Positions 7,865 through 15,627 of a stretch of 38,027 nt of DNA are shown one piece after another; the first letter of the stretch is position 1; each line of letters opens with the position of its first letter. The notes below the pieces were generated by a model. The model was not told the origin of the DNA. It did not search any database and saw only the letters and a program-made list of their open reading frames with translations. The DNA is from Paludibacteraceae bacterium (GTDB taxonomy: Bacteria > Bacteroidota > Bacteroidia > Bacteroidales > Paludibacteraceae), in the NCBI GenBank assembly GCA_017483945.1, contig JAFUUE010000038.1, positions 1 to 38,027 on the forward strand, in the 5' to 3' direction. The position numbers were made by a program, and so were the translations under genes.

Positions 7865-8222
7865 CTTTTGAACTGAAAAATGATTTTTTATATCATTTTC
7901 TTCATTTTCCTATAGGTACACAATATGTCAAAGAGCGGGTGCGTTCTATTTTTAACGAACCATAAAGGACATTTTATGCATCAGTTCTTCCGCCATTGTA
8001 ATGTACTTTGCCGGACATTGTCTGCGGTTCTTTTTCTTGTCTCTTTCACTTATCAAGGCTTAAACGGGCGCAAAGATAATCAATTTTATTGATTCCTGCA
8101 AGAGAGGATGACATTTTAATAGCGGTTTGGGGATTTATACACTATTTTCGCCAATTTTTCCACTATGTCCCCGCAATTTCCACGGCGTTTTGAGGCCGGG
8201 ACGGGAAGAAATGGACAAAGAA
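7865..8222. other. A/T-rich intergenic region without a recognised gene
   Basis: I see no protein-coding gene of credible length in these roughly 360 bases. The right arm of the 13-bp inverted repeat is at 7902-7914. A weak minus-strand promoter-like pair (TATCTTTG at 8078-8071, TTGC at 8101-8098) points leftward without an obvious target. The stretch marks the boundary between the A/T-rich accessory block and the G/C-rich core. Confidence 0.5.
7902..7914 (-). repeat. Right arm of the 13-bp inverted repeat
   Basis: This is the reverse complement of 7359-7371. It lies upstream of the antitoxin promoter. Confidence 0.4.
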
Positions 8223-8254
8223 TTTGCACAGGTCGGGAAAAAGTTGTAACTTTG
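8223..8254 (+). promoter_or_regulatory. Promoter of the yicC-gmk-nadD operon
   Basis: TTTG at 8223-8226 and TAACTTTG at 8247-8254 are separated by 20 nt, matching the Bacteroidota -33/-7 consensus. The yicC ATG lies 58 nt downstream. Confidence 0.75.
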
Positions 8255-8312
8255 TCGTCCGAACGGGCTCGTGACATACGAGTAGGAAGATAACACAACA
8301 CACAAGCACACT

Positions 8313-9278
8313 ATGATATTATCCATGACAGGCTACGGCAAGGGCGAATACACCTACGCCGGCAAGACAATGACCGTAGAGATACGGTCGGTCAACAGCA
8401 AGCAGTTAGACCTCACCATCAAAGCACCGGCCTCGTTGCGCGAACGCGAGACCGCCATACGCGCCCTGATGCAACGGTGCGAACGAGGCAAAGTGGACGT
8501 ACTCATCAACACCGGCGCCCGGAGTCAGGAGACCTGCACGGACGCACAAACGGGAGCGACCGCCGGAGGCGAGAGACTGATAGACACGGCTTTACTGGCG
8601 CGCTACATGCAGGACTACCTGTTCATCGCAGGCGCTCCCCGCAATGCGGAAGGCGGGGTGCCGGCCGAGGTGATGGCTACCCTGCTGCGCATGCCCGACG
8701 TGGTCCGCAACGACGCCGGCGAGGAGCCGGTAAGCGACGAGGAGTGGGAACAGGTCCGAAGCGCCATCGACCAGGCCCTCACACAGTTCAATGCTTTCCG
8801 CACCCAGGAAGGCGCCGCCCTGCAGGCCATGTTCGAGGACAAACTGACCGGCATCGCCCGACTGCTGGAACAGGTGGAGCCCTACGAGGCTACGCGCGTG
8901 GAGAAGATACGCCAGCGGCTGCTGCTGAATCTCGATAAACTGCAGGAGACCAGTGCGGCACACGGCGAGAAAGTGGTCATCGACCGCAACCGGCTGGAGC
9001 AGGAGATGATATACTACCTCGAGAAACTGGATGTCACCGAGGAGAAAGTGCGCCTGCGCAACCATCTGCGCTATTTCCGCGAGACCATGGAGCAAGGCGG
9101 CAGCGGCGCGGAAGGCCAACAGGGCGTCGGCAAGAAACTCGGCTTCATCGCCCAGGAGATGGGACGCGAAATCAACACCCTCGGCAGCAAGAGCAACCAG
9201 AGCGAGATGCAGATACTGGTGGTGAAAATGAAGGACCTGCTCGAGCAAATCAAGGAGCAGGTGCTCAACGTAATGTAA
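8313..9278 (+). CDS. YicC family protein (endoribonuclease-like)
   Basis: The 321-residue product begins with the family hallmark MILSMTGYGKGE and EIRSVNSKQLD. It ends with the DUF1732 region (EQEMIYYLEKLDVTEE at about 231-246, LGFIAQEMGREINTLGSKSN at about 287-306). E. coli YicC is a ribonuclease implicated in small-RNA turnover; the same role here is inferred from family membership. Length is slightly above the usual 290 because of a variable insertion around residues 68-90. It is first in an operon with gmk and nadD, a common arrangement in Bacteroidales. A good promoter lies upstream, and the short 5' leader carries no clear Shine-Dalgarno sequence. Confidence 0.93.
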   Translation: MILSMTGYGKGEYTYAGKTMTVEIRSVNSKQLDLTIKAPASLRERETAIRALMQRCERGKVDVLINTGARSQETCTDAQTGATAGGERLIDTALLARYMQDYLFIAGAPRNAEGGVPAEVMATLLRMPDVVRNDAGEEPVSDEEWEQVRSAIDQALTQFNAFRTQEGAALQAMFEDKLTGIARLLEQVEPYEATRVEKIRQRLLLNLDKLQETSAAHGEKVVIDRNRLEQEMIYYLEKLDVTEEKVRLRNHLRYFRETMEQGGSGAEGQQGVGKKLGFIAQEMGREINTLGSKSNQSEMQILVVKMKDLLEQIKEQVLNVM

Positions 9279-9281
9279 AAC

Positions 9282-9353
9282 TCCGGAAATCCGGAAATCC
9301 AGAATTCCAGAATTCCAGAAATCCAGATATCTAGACATCCAGAGATCCCGAAA
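9282..9353 (+). repeat. Nine 8-bp tandem units between yicC and gmk
   Basis: The gap holds nine consecutive degenerate octamers of the form TCCRGANN (TCCGGAAA, TCCAGAAT, TCCAGATA, TCTAGACA and others). The period is kept exactly across 72 bp. It lies within the presumed operon transcript and would put weakly self-complementary units (for example GAATTC) in the mRNA. Confidence 0.85.
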
Positions 9354-9371
9354 CCCAACAATTAAACTACT

Positions 9372-9926
9372 ATGGTATTGATATTCAGCGCCCCATCGGG
9401 CGCAGGCAAATCGACACTGGTCAACCACCTGCTCGCTCAGCGGGACGACTTGGAGTTCAGCATCTCCGCCACGACGCGTGCCCCGCGCGGTCAGGAGCAG
9501 GACGGGCGGGAGTACTATTTCCTGACGCCCGAGGAGTTCGAGCGCCGCATCGCCGCGGGCGAGTTCCTGGAGTATGAGAATGTCTATGCGGGCACGTGGT
9601 ACGGCACCCTCCGCAGCGAGATCGAGCGCATCGAGCAGGCCGGCCACCACGTGGTCTTCGACGTGGACGTACAGGGCGGCGCGCACCTCAAGCAACTCTT
9701 CGGCGACAAGGCGCGGGCCTTCTTCATCGCCCCCCCAAGCGTGGAGGAACTGCGCAAACGCCTCATCGGCCGCGCCACCGACAGCCCGGAGAAGATAGAA
9801 GAGCGCGTGGCCAAAGCGGCGCAGGAACTGACCTTCGCACCACGCTTCGACCGAGTCATCGTCAACGACGACCTCGCTCAGGCCGAGGCCGAAGTGGAAC
9901 GCGAAGTCCGCGATTTCTTATCCTGA
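9372..9926 (+). CDS. gmk: Guanylate kinase
   Basis: The 184-residue protein starts MVLIFSAPSGAGKSTL, with the P-loop PSGAGKST at residues 8-15. GMP-binding signatures follow: SISATTRAPRGQEQDGREYYF at about 31-51 and FLEYENVYAGTWYGT at about 65-79. The lid region IGRATDSPEKIEERV lies near 132-146. It phosphorylates GMP to GDP with ATP in the cytoplasm and is essential for guanine nucleotide supply. It lies between yicC and nadD, with nadD starting 5 nt after its stop. Confidence 0.96.
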   Translation: MVLIFSAPSGAGKSTLVNHLLAQRDDLEFSISATTRAPRGQEQDGREYYFLTPEEFERRIAAGEFLEYENVYAGTWYGTLRSEIERIEQAGHHVVFDVDVQGGAHLKQLFGDKARAFFIAPPSVEELRKRLIGRATDSPEKIEERVAKAAQELTFAPRFDRVIVNDDLAQAEAEVEREVRDFLS

Positions 9927-9931
9927 CGCGC

Positions 9932-10489
9932 ATGAAGATAGGCATCTACGGCGGCTCCTTCAACCCCGTACATTTCGGCCATACGGGGCTGGCGCAATGG
10001 GTGGCAACCCACTGCGGGCTGGACGAGGTATGGCTGATGGTCTCGCCCGCCAACCCGCTCAAGTCCCCCGACATCCTGGCCGACGAGCAGGAGCGCGTCG
10101 CAGGCGTCCGGCGCGCCATCGCCGGCATGCCACGACTGCGCGTGTGCGACATCGAGCTGCATCTCCCCCGCCCCAGCTACACGGCCGACACCCTGCGCGC
10201 ACTGGCCCTGCGCTACCCCGAGCATGACTTCACACTCATCATCGGCGAGGACAACCTCACTATCCTCACCCGCTGGCGCGAGTGGGAATATATCGTCGCC
10301 CGCTATCCCATACTCGTGTACCCACGCGGGCGCGCGGAAGATAAAGAGGTGCCGCCCGAGTCACTGGCCGCCCTGGACACCGCACGACGCATCCCCGGAG
10401 CACGCATACGCATACTCGAAGGAGCACCCCTCTTCCACATCAGCAGCACCGAGATACGAGCAAAGAATAACAGCAAAAGTGCAAAATAA
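9932..10489 (+). CDS. nadD: Nicotinate-nucleotide adenylyltransferase
   Basis: The start chosen is the ATG at 9932, because the product then begins MKIGIYGGSFNPVHFGHTG. This contains the nucleotidyltransferase motifs GGSFNP and the HxGH signature HFGH at residues 14-17; a longer frame upstream is only the shadow of gmk. The C-terminus carries FHISSTEIRAKN, matching the conserved ISSTxIR motif. The 185-residue length is normal. The enzyme adenylates nicotinate mononucleotide to deamido-NAD in NAD synthesis. It is third in the yicC-gmk-nadD operon. Confidence 0.95.
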   Translation: MKIGIYGGSFNPVHFGHTGLAQWVATHCGLDEVWLMVSPANPLKSPDILADEQERVAGVRRAIAGMPRLRVCDIELHLPRPSYTADTLRALALRYPEHDFTLIIGEDNLTILTRWREWEYIVARYPILVYPRGRAEDKEVPPESLAALDTARRIPGARIRILEGAPLFHISSTEIRAKNNSKSAK

Positions 10490-10521
10490 TTTGCATATAT
10501 CAAATTTATATTGTAACTTTG
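10490..10521 (+). promoter_or_regulatory. Promoter of the small HTH-like gene
   Basis: TTTG (10490-10493), 20 nt, TAACTTTG (10514-10521). The spacer contains TTGCATATATCAAA, related to the palindromes in the bamD and dxs promoters. The -33 box overlaps the nadD stop region. Confidence 0.75.
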
Positions 10522-10548
10522 CATCCAGAAACCAAAAAATACCACTAT

Positions 10549-10794
10549 ATGATACGTACAACATTTAACAAACTCCGTGATGTAAAAGACTGCATGCCTA
10601 AGGGCAGCAGCGCAGTGATTGCAGCCGAACTCGGCATCGAAGCCGATGATGTTCGCGCATTCTTCAATGGGACGTACGTCGCCCCGGGTTATCACATTGA
10701 GCAGGGACCGGACGGCGGCATTGTCACGCTCGACGACACCCGCATCCTGGAGGTCGCCCTCCGAATCGGCTGGGCAGCGAAAAATGCTCTCTAA
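10549..10794 (+). CDS. Small HTH-like protein of unknown function
   Basis: The ATG at 10549 is preferred over a TTG at 10519, because that TTG lies inside the -7 promoter box. The 81-residue product has a segment KGSSAVIAAELGIEADDV at about 18-35, followed by RAFFNG. This reads like a helix-turn-helix (similar in pattern to the KEIAxxxGVSxxTVxxxFNG type). Its C-terminal third (DDTRILEVALRIGWAAKN) also fits small Bacteroidales regulators with a helical tail. It has its own promoter and a strong terminator, so it is probably a monocistronic regulator. The precise role is not recognisable. Confidence 0.7.
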   Translation: MIRTTFNKLRDVKDCMPKGSSAVIAAELGIEADDVRAFFNGTYVAPGYHIEQGPDGGIVTLDDTRILEVALRIGWAAKNAL

Positions 10795-10819
10795 CCGACA
10801 CAGACACAACGGATAAGAG

Positions 10820-10858
10820 CGAGGCACATCCTGAAAGGCAGGATGGCCTCGTTTTTTT
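10820..10858 (+). terminator. Intrinsic terminator
   Basis: A stem of about 13 bp with one bulged base (10820-10833 pairing with 10839-10851) is followed by seven T at 10852-10858. It closes the small HTH-like gene. Confidence 0.88.
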
Positions 10859-10905
10859 CATATAACCAACTCATTATAATCAACTAACTAAACTAAACAA
10901 GACAA

Positions 10906-11832
10906 ATGAAGAAACTTTACATTCTGCTTGCTGCGCTGGCGTTCAGCTTCAGCGTCTTTGCCAAGGATGAGGCACAGATTGACGCAAACGGAACACTCGA
11001 GGTAACTGCCCCCGACGAGAAAGAAATGGACACGTTTGAGTTCACCCACGAAGCGGGCGCGGACATCGTCTCCCACTACCTCTGGCGTGGTATGTACAAC
11101 GGAGGACTCTCCTTCCAGCCTACCGCCTCTGTCGGATGGGATAGCAAGCACACCGGCTTCAGCTTCGGCGTATGGGGCAATGTCGGCGCCAGCGACTGGC
11201 TCTTCCGCAAGGAGAGCAGTGAAGGAGCTGCTGACGGCACCTATTTCGTACCCGAGATTGACGTCTTCGCCACACTCAACGTCTATGGCGTCGTGGCGGG
11301 CTTCACCCACTACTATTACTTCGGCGGAAGCCCCTACTTCTGCTTCGGCAAAATCGACGACGTATGGAACAACAACGGCACCAGCCAGACCGAAGTCACA
11401 CTCGGCTATGACTTCAGCACACTCCTCGACTTCCCCCTCTCCGTCACGTGGAACACGATGATTGCCGGGGACGACGGCTATGTCAAGAACGAGGGCGAGG
11501 CCGATGAAGAGAGCGTGCGCGCCTACTCCAGTTATATAGAACTCACCTACACCCACGAGTTCGACCACGGCATGTCCCTCACGGGGCAACTCGGCATGAC
11601 CCCGTGGAAGAGCACCTACACCGGCTACGAAGGCGACTTCGCCGTGAACAATATCACGCTGAAATTCAACAAGGAGTGGGAGCTCGCAGACTTCTTCGTC
11701 ATGGACCTCTATGCCCAACTCAGCCTCAACACCTACGGCATCAACAAGAATAACGTCTATGTCAACGCCGCAGGCGACGACAAGTACGACCAGAAACTGA
11801 ATTTCTGCCTCGGCGCAGGCTTCTGGTTCTAA
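10906..11832 (+). CDS. Outer-membrane beta-barrel protein, signal peptide
   Basis: The product is 308 residues. A signal peptide (MKKLYILLAALAFSFSVFA, cleavage likely after residue 19) is followed by many alternating hydrophobic/polar strands and a C-terminal phenylalanine typical of outer-membrane barrels. SHYLWRGM at residues 56-63 resembles the conserved SxYxWRG motif near the start of the TIGR02001/Gcw_chp group of outer-membrane proteins. Substrate and partners are unknown. It follows the terminator of the small HTH-like gene and precedes apbE by 16 nt, so the two are probably co-transcribed. I see no clear -33/-7 promoter between the terminator and the ATG. Confidence 0.8.
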   Translation: MKKLYILLAALAFSFSVFAKDEAQIDANGTLEVTAPDEKEMDTFEFTHEAGADIVSHYLWRGMYNGGLSFQPTASVGWDSKHTGFSFGVWGNVGASDWLFRKESSEGAADGTYFVPEIDVFATLNVYGVVAGFTHYYYFGGSPYFCFGKIDDVWNNNGTSQTEVTLGYDFSTLLDFPLSVTWNTMIAGDDGYVKNEGEADEESVRAYSSYIELTYTHEFDHGMSLTGQLGMTPWKSTYTGYEGDFAVNNITLKFNKEWELADFFVMDLYAQLSLNTYGINKNNVYVNAAGDDKYDQKLNFCLGAGFWF

Positions 11833-11848
11833 GCATAAACAGCTTATC

Positions 11849-12886
11849 ATGAGCAAGAAAACAACTATACTGACAGGGCTGCTCCTTGGCGGAGCAGCCC
11901 TGCTTGTGTGGCTACTGAGCAGCGCCGGCAACCGCCGCACCGAGGCTGCCTTCCACACCGAGCGCGGACAGGTCTTCGGCACCTACTATAACATCCGATA
12001 CCGCAGCACGGACACGCTCCACGCGGTCATCATGGATGCCTTTGCGCGGCTGGACGGCTCGCTCAGTATGTTCAACGACACCAGCGTCATCAGCCGCATC
12101 AACCGCAATGAACCGGTGCTGGTGGACAGCCTCTTCATACGCGTCTGGCACACCGCCGAGGCCGTGAGCACAACCGGCGGCGGCGCCTTCGACATGACCG
12201 TCGCACCGCTGGTCCACGTATGGGGATTCGGCAAGAGCACCTCCTACGGCAGCCACGCACCCATGACCGAGGCGCAGCTGGACAGCCTGCGCGCACTCGT
12301 CGGCTATCGCAAAGTGCGGCTGACCGCAGACGGCCGCATCGAGAAAGACGACCCGCGTATCACGCTGGATGCGAGTGCTATAGCTAAGGGCTATGCCTGC
12401 GACCTCGTGGCCGAGGCACTGGCCGAAGCCGGCTGCACAGACCTGCTCGTGGACATCGGCGGCGAGGTCGTGGCGCGCGGGCACAACAGCCGCGGCGAAG
12501 CCTGGCGCGTGGGCATCACACGCCCCCAAGATGACCCGGACGGCACACACAATGATATACAGGAAATTATCACCACAGAGCATATCGACATGGCCACGTC
12601 CGGCAACTACCGCCAGTTCTACTACGACGGCGACCAACGACGCAGCCACACCATCGACCCGCGGACCGGATTCCCCGTCTCGCATAACCTGCTGTCAGCC
12701 ACCGTCGTTGCGTCCTCCTGCATGCGCGCCGACGCACTGGCTACCGCCTGCATGGTGCTCGGCACGGATTCGGCACTCGCCCTAATCGACGCCACACCCG
12801 ATGCCGCCTGCTACCTCATAGAGGCCGTCGGCGACACACTCCGCGTGCGGACCTCCGCCCGCTGGAACGACTTCTGCGCCCGCTGA
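11849..12886 (+). CDS. apbE: FAD:protein FMN transferase (ApbE)
   Basis: The 345-residue product has an N-terminal membrane or signal segment (LLLGGAALLVWLLSS, residues 11-25) and then the ApbE core: GTYYNIRY near 44, FDMTVAPLVHVWGFG at 114-128, ITLDASAIAKGYACDLV at 171-187, DIGGEVVARG at 202-211, SGNYRQFY at 251-258 and HTIDPRTGFPV at 267-277. Asp295 and Thr299 in ADALATA correspond to the family's metal-binding residues. ApbE attaches FMN to Ser/Thr of extracytoplasmic flavoproteins such as Na+-NQR and Rnf subunits. No such target gene lies in this window. There is no lipobox Cys after the N-terminal segment. Confidence 0.95.
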   Translation: MSKKTTILTGLLLGGAALLVWLLSSAGNRRTEAAFHTERGQVFGTYYNIRYRSTDTLHAVIMDAFARLDGSLSMFNDTSVISRINRNEPVLVDSLFIRVWHTAEAVSTTGGGAFDMTVAPLVHVWGFGKSTSYGSHAPMTEAQLDSLRALVGYRKVRLTADGRIEKDDPRITLDASAIAKGYACDLVAEALAEAGCTDLLVDIGGEVVARGHNSRGEAWRVGITRPQDDPDGTHNDIQEIITTEHIDMATSGNYRQFYYDGDQRRSHTIDPRTGFPVSHNLLSATVVASSCMRADALATACMVLGTDSALALIDATPDAACYLIEAVGDTLRVRTSARWNDFCAR

Positions 12887-12929
12887 CCCCGCCCCACCCT
12901 GTGATACACCGTGCAAGCGGGAAGCTTTC

Positions 12930-12973
12930 TCGCGTGATTGTCGCGTGATTGTCGCGTGATTGACGCGTGATTC
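12930..12973 (+). repeat. Four 11-bp tandem units after apbE
   Basis: The unit TCGCGTGATTG is repeated three times exactly, then once as ACGCGTGATTC. It lies in the 243-bp gap between apbE and bamD. That gap otherwise holds no gene; its right end is the bamD promoter. Confidence 0.85.
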
Positions 12974-13081
12974 GAGGAGCGTTTCCTTGTTGCATCCACC
13001 CTTCCACACCCTCACAACGGCTCCTTCTCCCGCAAAAATCACCTAAAAAGCACTCCACTCGCCCAAAAAATGCACCGGACT

Positions 13082-13113
13082 CTTGCATATATGCAATTTT
13101 TGTAGTAACTTTG
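13082..13113 (+). promoter_or_regulatory. Promoter of bamD with palindrome TTGCATATATGCAA
   Basis: A -33 box CTTG (13082-13085) is followed after 20 nt by TAACTTTG (13106-13113). The perfect 14-bp palindrome at 13083-13096 overlaps the -33 box. The bamD ATG is at 13130, giving a very short leader. Confidence 0.7.
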
Positions 13114-13129
13114 CACGTTATTTCGTACT

Positions 13130-13963
13130 ATGACGCAAAAGGGACTTAATAGAACAACTCAGCGGTTAGGCGTGGTCGTGTGCATCATGCTGAGCCTGCT
13201 CTTGACCGGATGCGGTGAGTATCAGAAGATTCTGAAGGAGCGCGACCCGGAGAAGAAGTACGCAAAAGCGCTCGAATACTTTGACCGGCAGAAATATACG
13301 AAGGCCCAGACCCTGCTGGACGACGTGGCCAGTTACTATAAGGGAACGGAGCGCAGCGAAGATGTATTAGCCTACCTCTCACGCTGTTACGCCGGCATGA
13401 AGGACTACGAGAGTGCCGTCACCTACTACCAGGCCTACATCCGCAACTATCCCAAAGGCCGTTATGCCACGGAGGCGCGCTTTCAGATAGGGCATTGCAA
13501 CTACCTCAACTCCCCCGATGCACGTCTGGACCAGACAGTTACGCGCGAAGCCATCCGGTCGCTGACGGAGTTCGTCGAGCTCTATCCCGAGAGCCCCTAT
13601 GCCAACCAGGCCTACGAGGAGATGGCGGAACTCTACGACAAGTTGGCCTACAAGGAGTACCTCAGCGCCAGATTGTACTATAACTTAGGCACTTACCTTG
13701 GCAATAACTACGAGAGTTGCGAGATAACGGCCCGCAATGCGCTGAAGGATTATCCGAGCAACCGCTACCAGGAGGAACTCAACTGGCTCATTGTTCAGGC
13801 TAAGTACCAGCAGGCCGTCAACTCTATCGAAGAGCGCCGACTCGACCGCGCACGCGATACACAGGACGAATGCTACGGATTTATCACGCAGTTCCCCGAC
13901 TCCAAACACCGCAGCACCGCGGAGAAATACGAACGGGAGATGCGCAAAATCACACACGAATAA
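13130..13963 (+). CDS. bamD: Outer-membrane assembly lipoprotein BamD
   Basis: The 277-residue product has a lipoprotein signal with lipobox LLTGC (Cys28). TPR-like repeats follow, characteristic of BamD: YAKALEYFDRQKYTKAQTLLDD, SEDVLAYLSRCYAGMKDYESAVTYYQAYIRNYP, and AIRSLTEFVELYPESPYANQAYE. BamD is the essential lipoprotein partner of BamA in folding outer-membrane proteins and acts at the periplasmic face of the outer membrane. It heads a bamD-rpoZ-coaBC cluster, a common Bacteroidota order. An adjacent promoter supports the ATG chosen. Confidence 0.93.
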   Translation: MTQKGLNRTTQRLGVVVCIMLSLLLTGCGEYQKILKERDPEKKYAKALEYFDRQKYTKAQTLLDDVASYYKGTERSEDVLAYLSRCYAGMKDYESAVTYYQAYIRNYPKGRYATEARFQIGHCNYLNSPDARLDQTVTREAIRSLTEFVELYPESPYANQAYEEMAELYDKLAYKEYLSARLYYNLGTYLGNNYESCEITARNALKDYPSNRYQEELNWLIVQAKYQQAVNSIEERRLDRARDTQDECYGFITQFPDSKHRSTAEKYEREMRKITHE

Positions 13964-14002
13964 CGAATCACGCGGCCAAGCCGCATAAACAACTCATAGA
14001 AT

Positions 14003-14335
14003 ATGGATTACAAGAAGAGCAAAGCACCACGCAACACGGTGACCCGTGACATGAACCAACTGACTGAGGGCGTGGGGAATGTGTATGAGACCATTGCCAT
14101 CATCGGCAAACGGGCTAACCAAATCAGCCTGTCCCTCAAACGCGAGTTGGACAGCAAGCTCCAGGATTTCAGCGTCCCCCAGGACACACTGGACGAGACC
14201 TTCGAGAACAAGGAGCAGATTGAGATATCGCGCAGTTACGAGGTGCTGCCTAAACCCACCCTGCTCGCCACCCAGGAGTTCCTGGAGAACGAACTCGTGT
14301 ACTCCGGCATGAACCGCGACGAGGCACTTAAGTAA
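14003..14335 (+). CDS. rpoZ: DNA-directed RNA polymerase omega subunit (Bacteroidota type)
   Basis: The 110-residue product begins MDYKKSKAPRNTVTRDM and contains GNVYETIAIIGKRANQIS (about 25-42), ENKEQIEISRSYEVLPKPTL and a helical tail. This pattern is shared by the omega/Rpb6-like proteins of Bacteroidota. Omega supports RNA polymerase assembly around the beta-prime subunit. It sits between bamD and coaBC, as is usual in the phylum. A small GC hairpin (13972-13984) lies in the gap upstream and may modulate readthrough or stability. Confidence 0.9.
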   Translation: MDYKKSKAPRNTVTRDMNQLTEGVGNVYETIAIIGKRANQISLSLKRELDSKLQDFSVPQDTLDETFENKEQIEISRSYEVLPKPTLLATQEFLENELVYSGMNRDEALK

Positions 14336-14353
14336 GTCGCAACATCCGTGTGC

Positions 14354-15568
14354 ATGCTACGAGCAAAGCACATACTCGTCGGTATTAGCGGCGGCATTGC
14401 GGCCTATAAGATACCCGAACTCATACGGCATCTGCGTAAAGCGGGTGCCGATGTTCGCGTATGTACAACGCCTAATGCCCTCGAGTTCGTCACCGAACTG
14501 ACGCTACGCACACTCAGCGGCGCACCCGTCTATAGCGATGTCTTCGCCGCCATCAACAGCCACAGCACCGAGCATATCTCACTCCCCGAATGGGCGGACA
14601 TGATGGTCGTCGCACCCGCCACAGCCAACGTGCTCGCCAAGATGGCGCACGGCATTGCCGACGACGCTCTCACCACCACCTTCTGCACCACCCTCGGAGC
14701 CGGCAAACCCATAGTCATCGCCCCGGCCATGAACGATAACATGTACAACAGCCCCGCCACGCAGGCCTCTCTCAACACCCTGCGCAGCTGGGCAAACGTG
14801 CGTGTGCTCGACTGCGCCGAAGGCGAGTTGGCCTGCGGGACGAGCGGCAAAGGGCGCATGCAGGAGCCCGATGTCATCGCGGAGGCCGTTCGCCAAAGCC
14901 TCACGCCGCAGGACCTGCTCGGCCGACACGTACTCATCACCGCCGGACCGACCAGGGAGAAGATTGACCCCGTGCGCTATATCAGCAACTACTCGTCCGG
15001 CAAGATGGGCACCGCCCTCGCACTGGCCTGCGCACGCCGCGGCGCGCACGTGACACTCATCGCCGGCCCGATGCGCGTGATGCCCGATTTCACGGCCTAT
15101 CCCCTTGTGAACGTGGTACATGTCGAGTCGGCCCGCGAGATGCACGAGGCCGCCCTCGCCGCATGGCCGACCGCCGACACGGCGGTCCTCTGTGCCGCTG
15201 TCGCGGACTTCGCCCCCGCCGAGACAGCGCCGGAGAAACTGAAGAAACAGCCCGGACAAACGGAGATGCTCCTGCGCCTGACCCTCAACCCCGACATCGC
15301 CGCCGCCCTCGGCGGCTCCAAGCGCACGGGGCAACGGATAATAGGCTTCGCCTTGGAGACGCAGAACGAGGAGGCGAACGCCCTGCGCAAGATGCACGAC
15401 AAAGGCCTGGATTTCATTGTGCTAAACAGCCTGCAGGACGCCGGAGCAGGCTTCGGCACGGACACCAACAAGGTCACCATCTATGCCCTCTCGGAACAAA
15501 AAAGAACGCTACCGCTCATGTCTAAACAAGCGGTAGCGGAACAAATCGTTTCGGCCTGCATCTCTTAG
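14354..15568 (+). CDS. coaBC: Bifunctional phosphopantothenoylcysteine decarboxylase / phosphopantothenate-cysteine ligase
   Basis: The product is 404 residues from the ATG at 14354; a GTG six bases earlier is possible, but MLRAKHILVGISGGIAAYK fits the family start. The CoaC flavoprotein half contains SEHISLPEW-type sequence with the catalytic His, PAMNDNMY, and ACGTSGKGRM with the active-site Cys. The CoaB half begins at HVLITAGPTREKIDPVRYISNYSSGKMG. It performs two successive steps of CoA synthesis in the cytoplasm: CTP-dependent joining of cysteine to phosphopantothenate, then decarboxylation. It ends the bamD-rpoZ-coaBC cluster and converges on the DUF3276 gene. Confidence 0.95.
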   Translation: MLRAKHILVGISGGIAAYKIPELIRHLRKAGADVRVCTTPNALEFVTELTLRTLSGAPVYSDVFAAINSHSTEHISLPEWADMMVVAPATANVLAKMAHGIADDALTTTFCTTLGAGKPIVIAPAMNDNMYNSPATQASLNTLRSWANVRVLDCAEGELACGTSGKGRMQEPDVIAEAVRQSLTPQDLLGRHVLITAGPTREKIDPVRYISNYSSGKMGTALALACARRGAHVTLIAGPMRVMPDFTAYPLVNVVHVESAREMHEAALAAWPTADTAVLCAAVADFAPAETAPEKLKKQPGQTEMLLRLTLNPDIAAALGGSKRTGQRIIGFALETQNEEANALRKMHDKGLDFIVLNSLQDAGAGFGTDTNKVTIYALSEQKRTLPLMSKQAVAEQIVSACIS

Positions 15569-15575
15569 CCGGACG

Positions 15576-15617
15576 AAACGCTCTCGGCTTCTGTCTGTTG
15601 CCGGAGCCAAACCGTTT
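15576..15617. terminator. Possible bidirectional hairpin between converging genes
   Basis: An imperfect inverted repeat (AAACGCTCTCGGC against GCCGGAGCCAAACCGTTT) lies between coaBC and the convergent DUF3276 gene. There is no T-run, so the role is uncertain. Confidence 0.35.
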
Positions 15618-15627
15618 CAGCCTCCTA

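Noticed and set aside
8071-8101. Leftward promoter in the gap before yicC
   Set aside because: The -7 box is good but the -33 box is weak (TTGC), and there is no gene in its path before the toxin-antitoxin promoter. It was left as a note only.
8592-9695. Long minus-strand frame across yicC and gmk
   Set aside because: It is an antisense shadow in G/C-rich coding DNA. The plus-strand products are clearly YicC and guanylate kinase.
9596-9931. Upstream extension of nadD
   Set aside because: It reads through gmk in another frame. The HxGH-containing N-terminus starts naturally at ATG 9932.
10519-10548. TTG start for the small HTH-like gene
   Set aside because: The TTG is part of the TAACTTTG promoter box, so it cannot be translated from that promoter.
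12930-12973. Possible CRISPR array
   Set aside because: Units are 11 bp and directly adjacent without spacers, and no cas gene is present. The same applies to the other tandem arrays.
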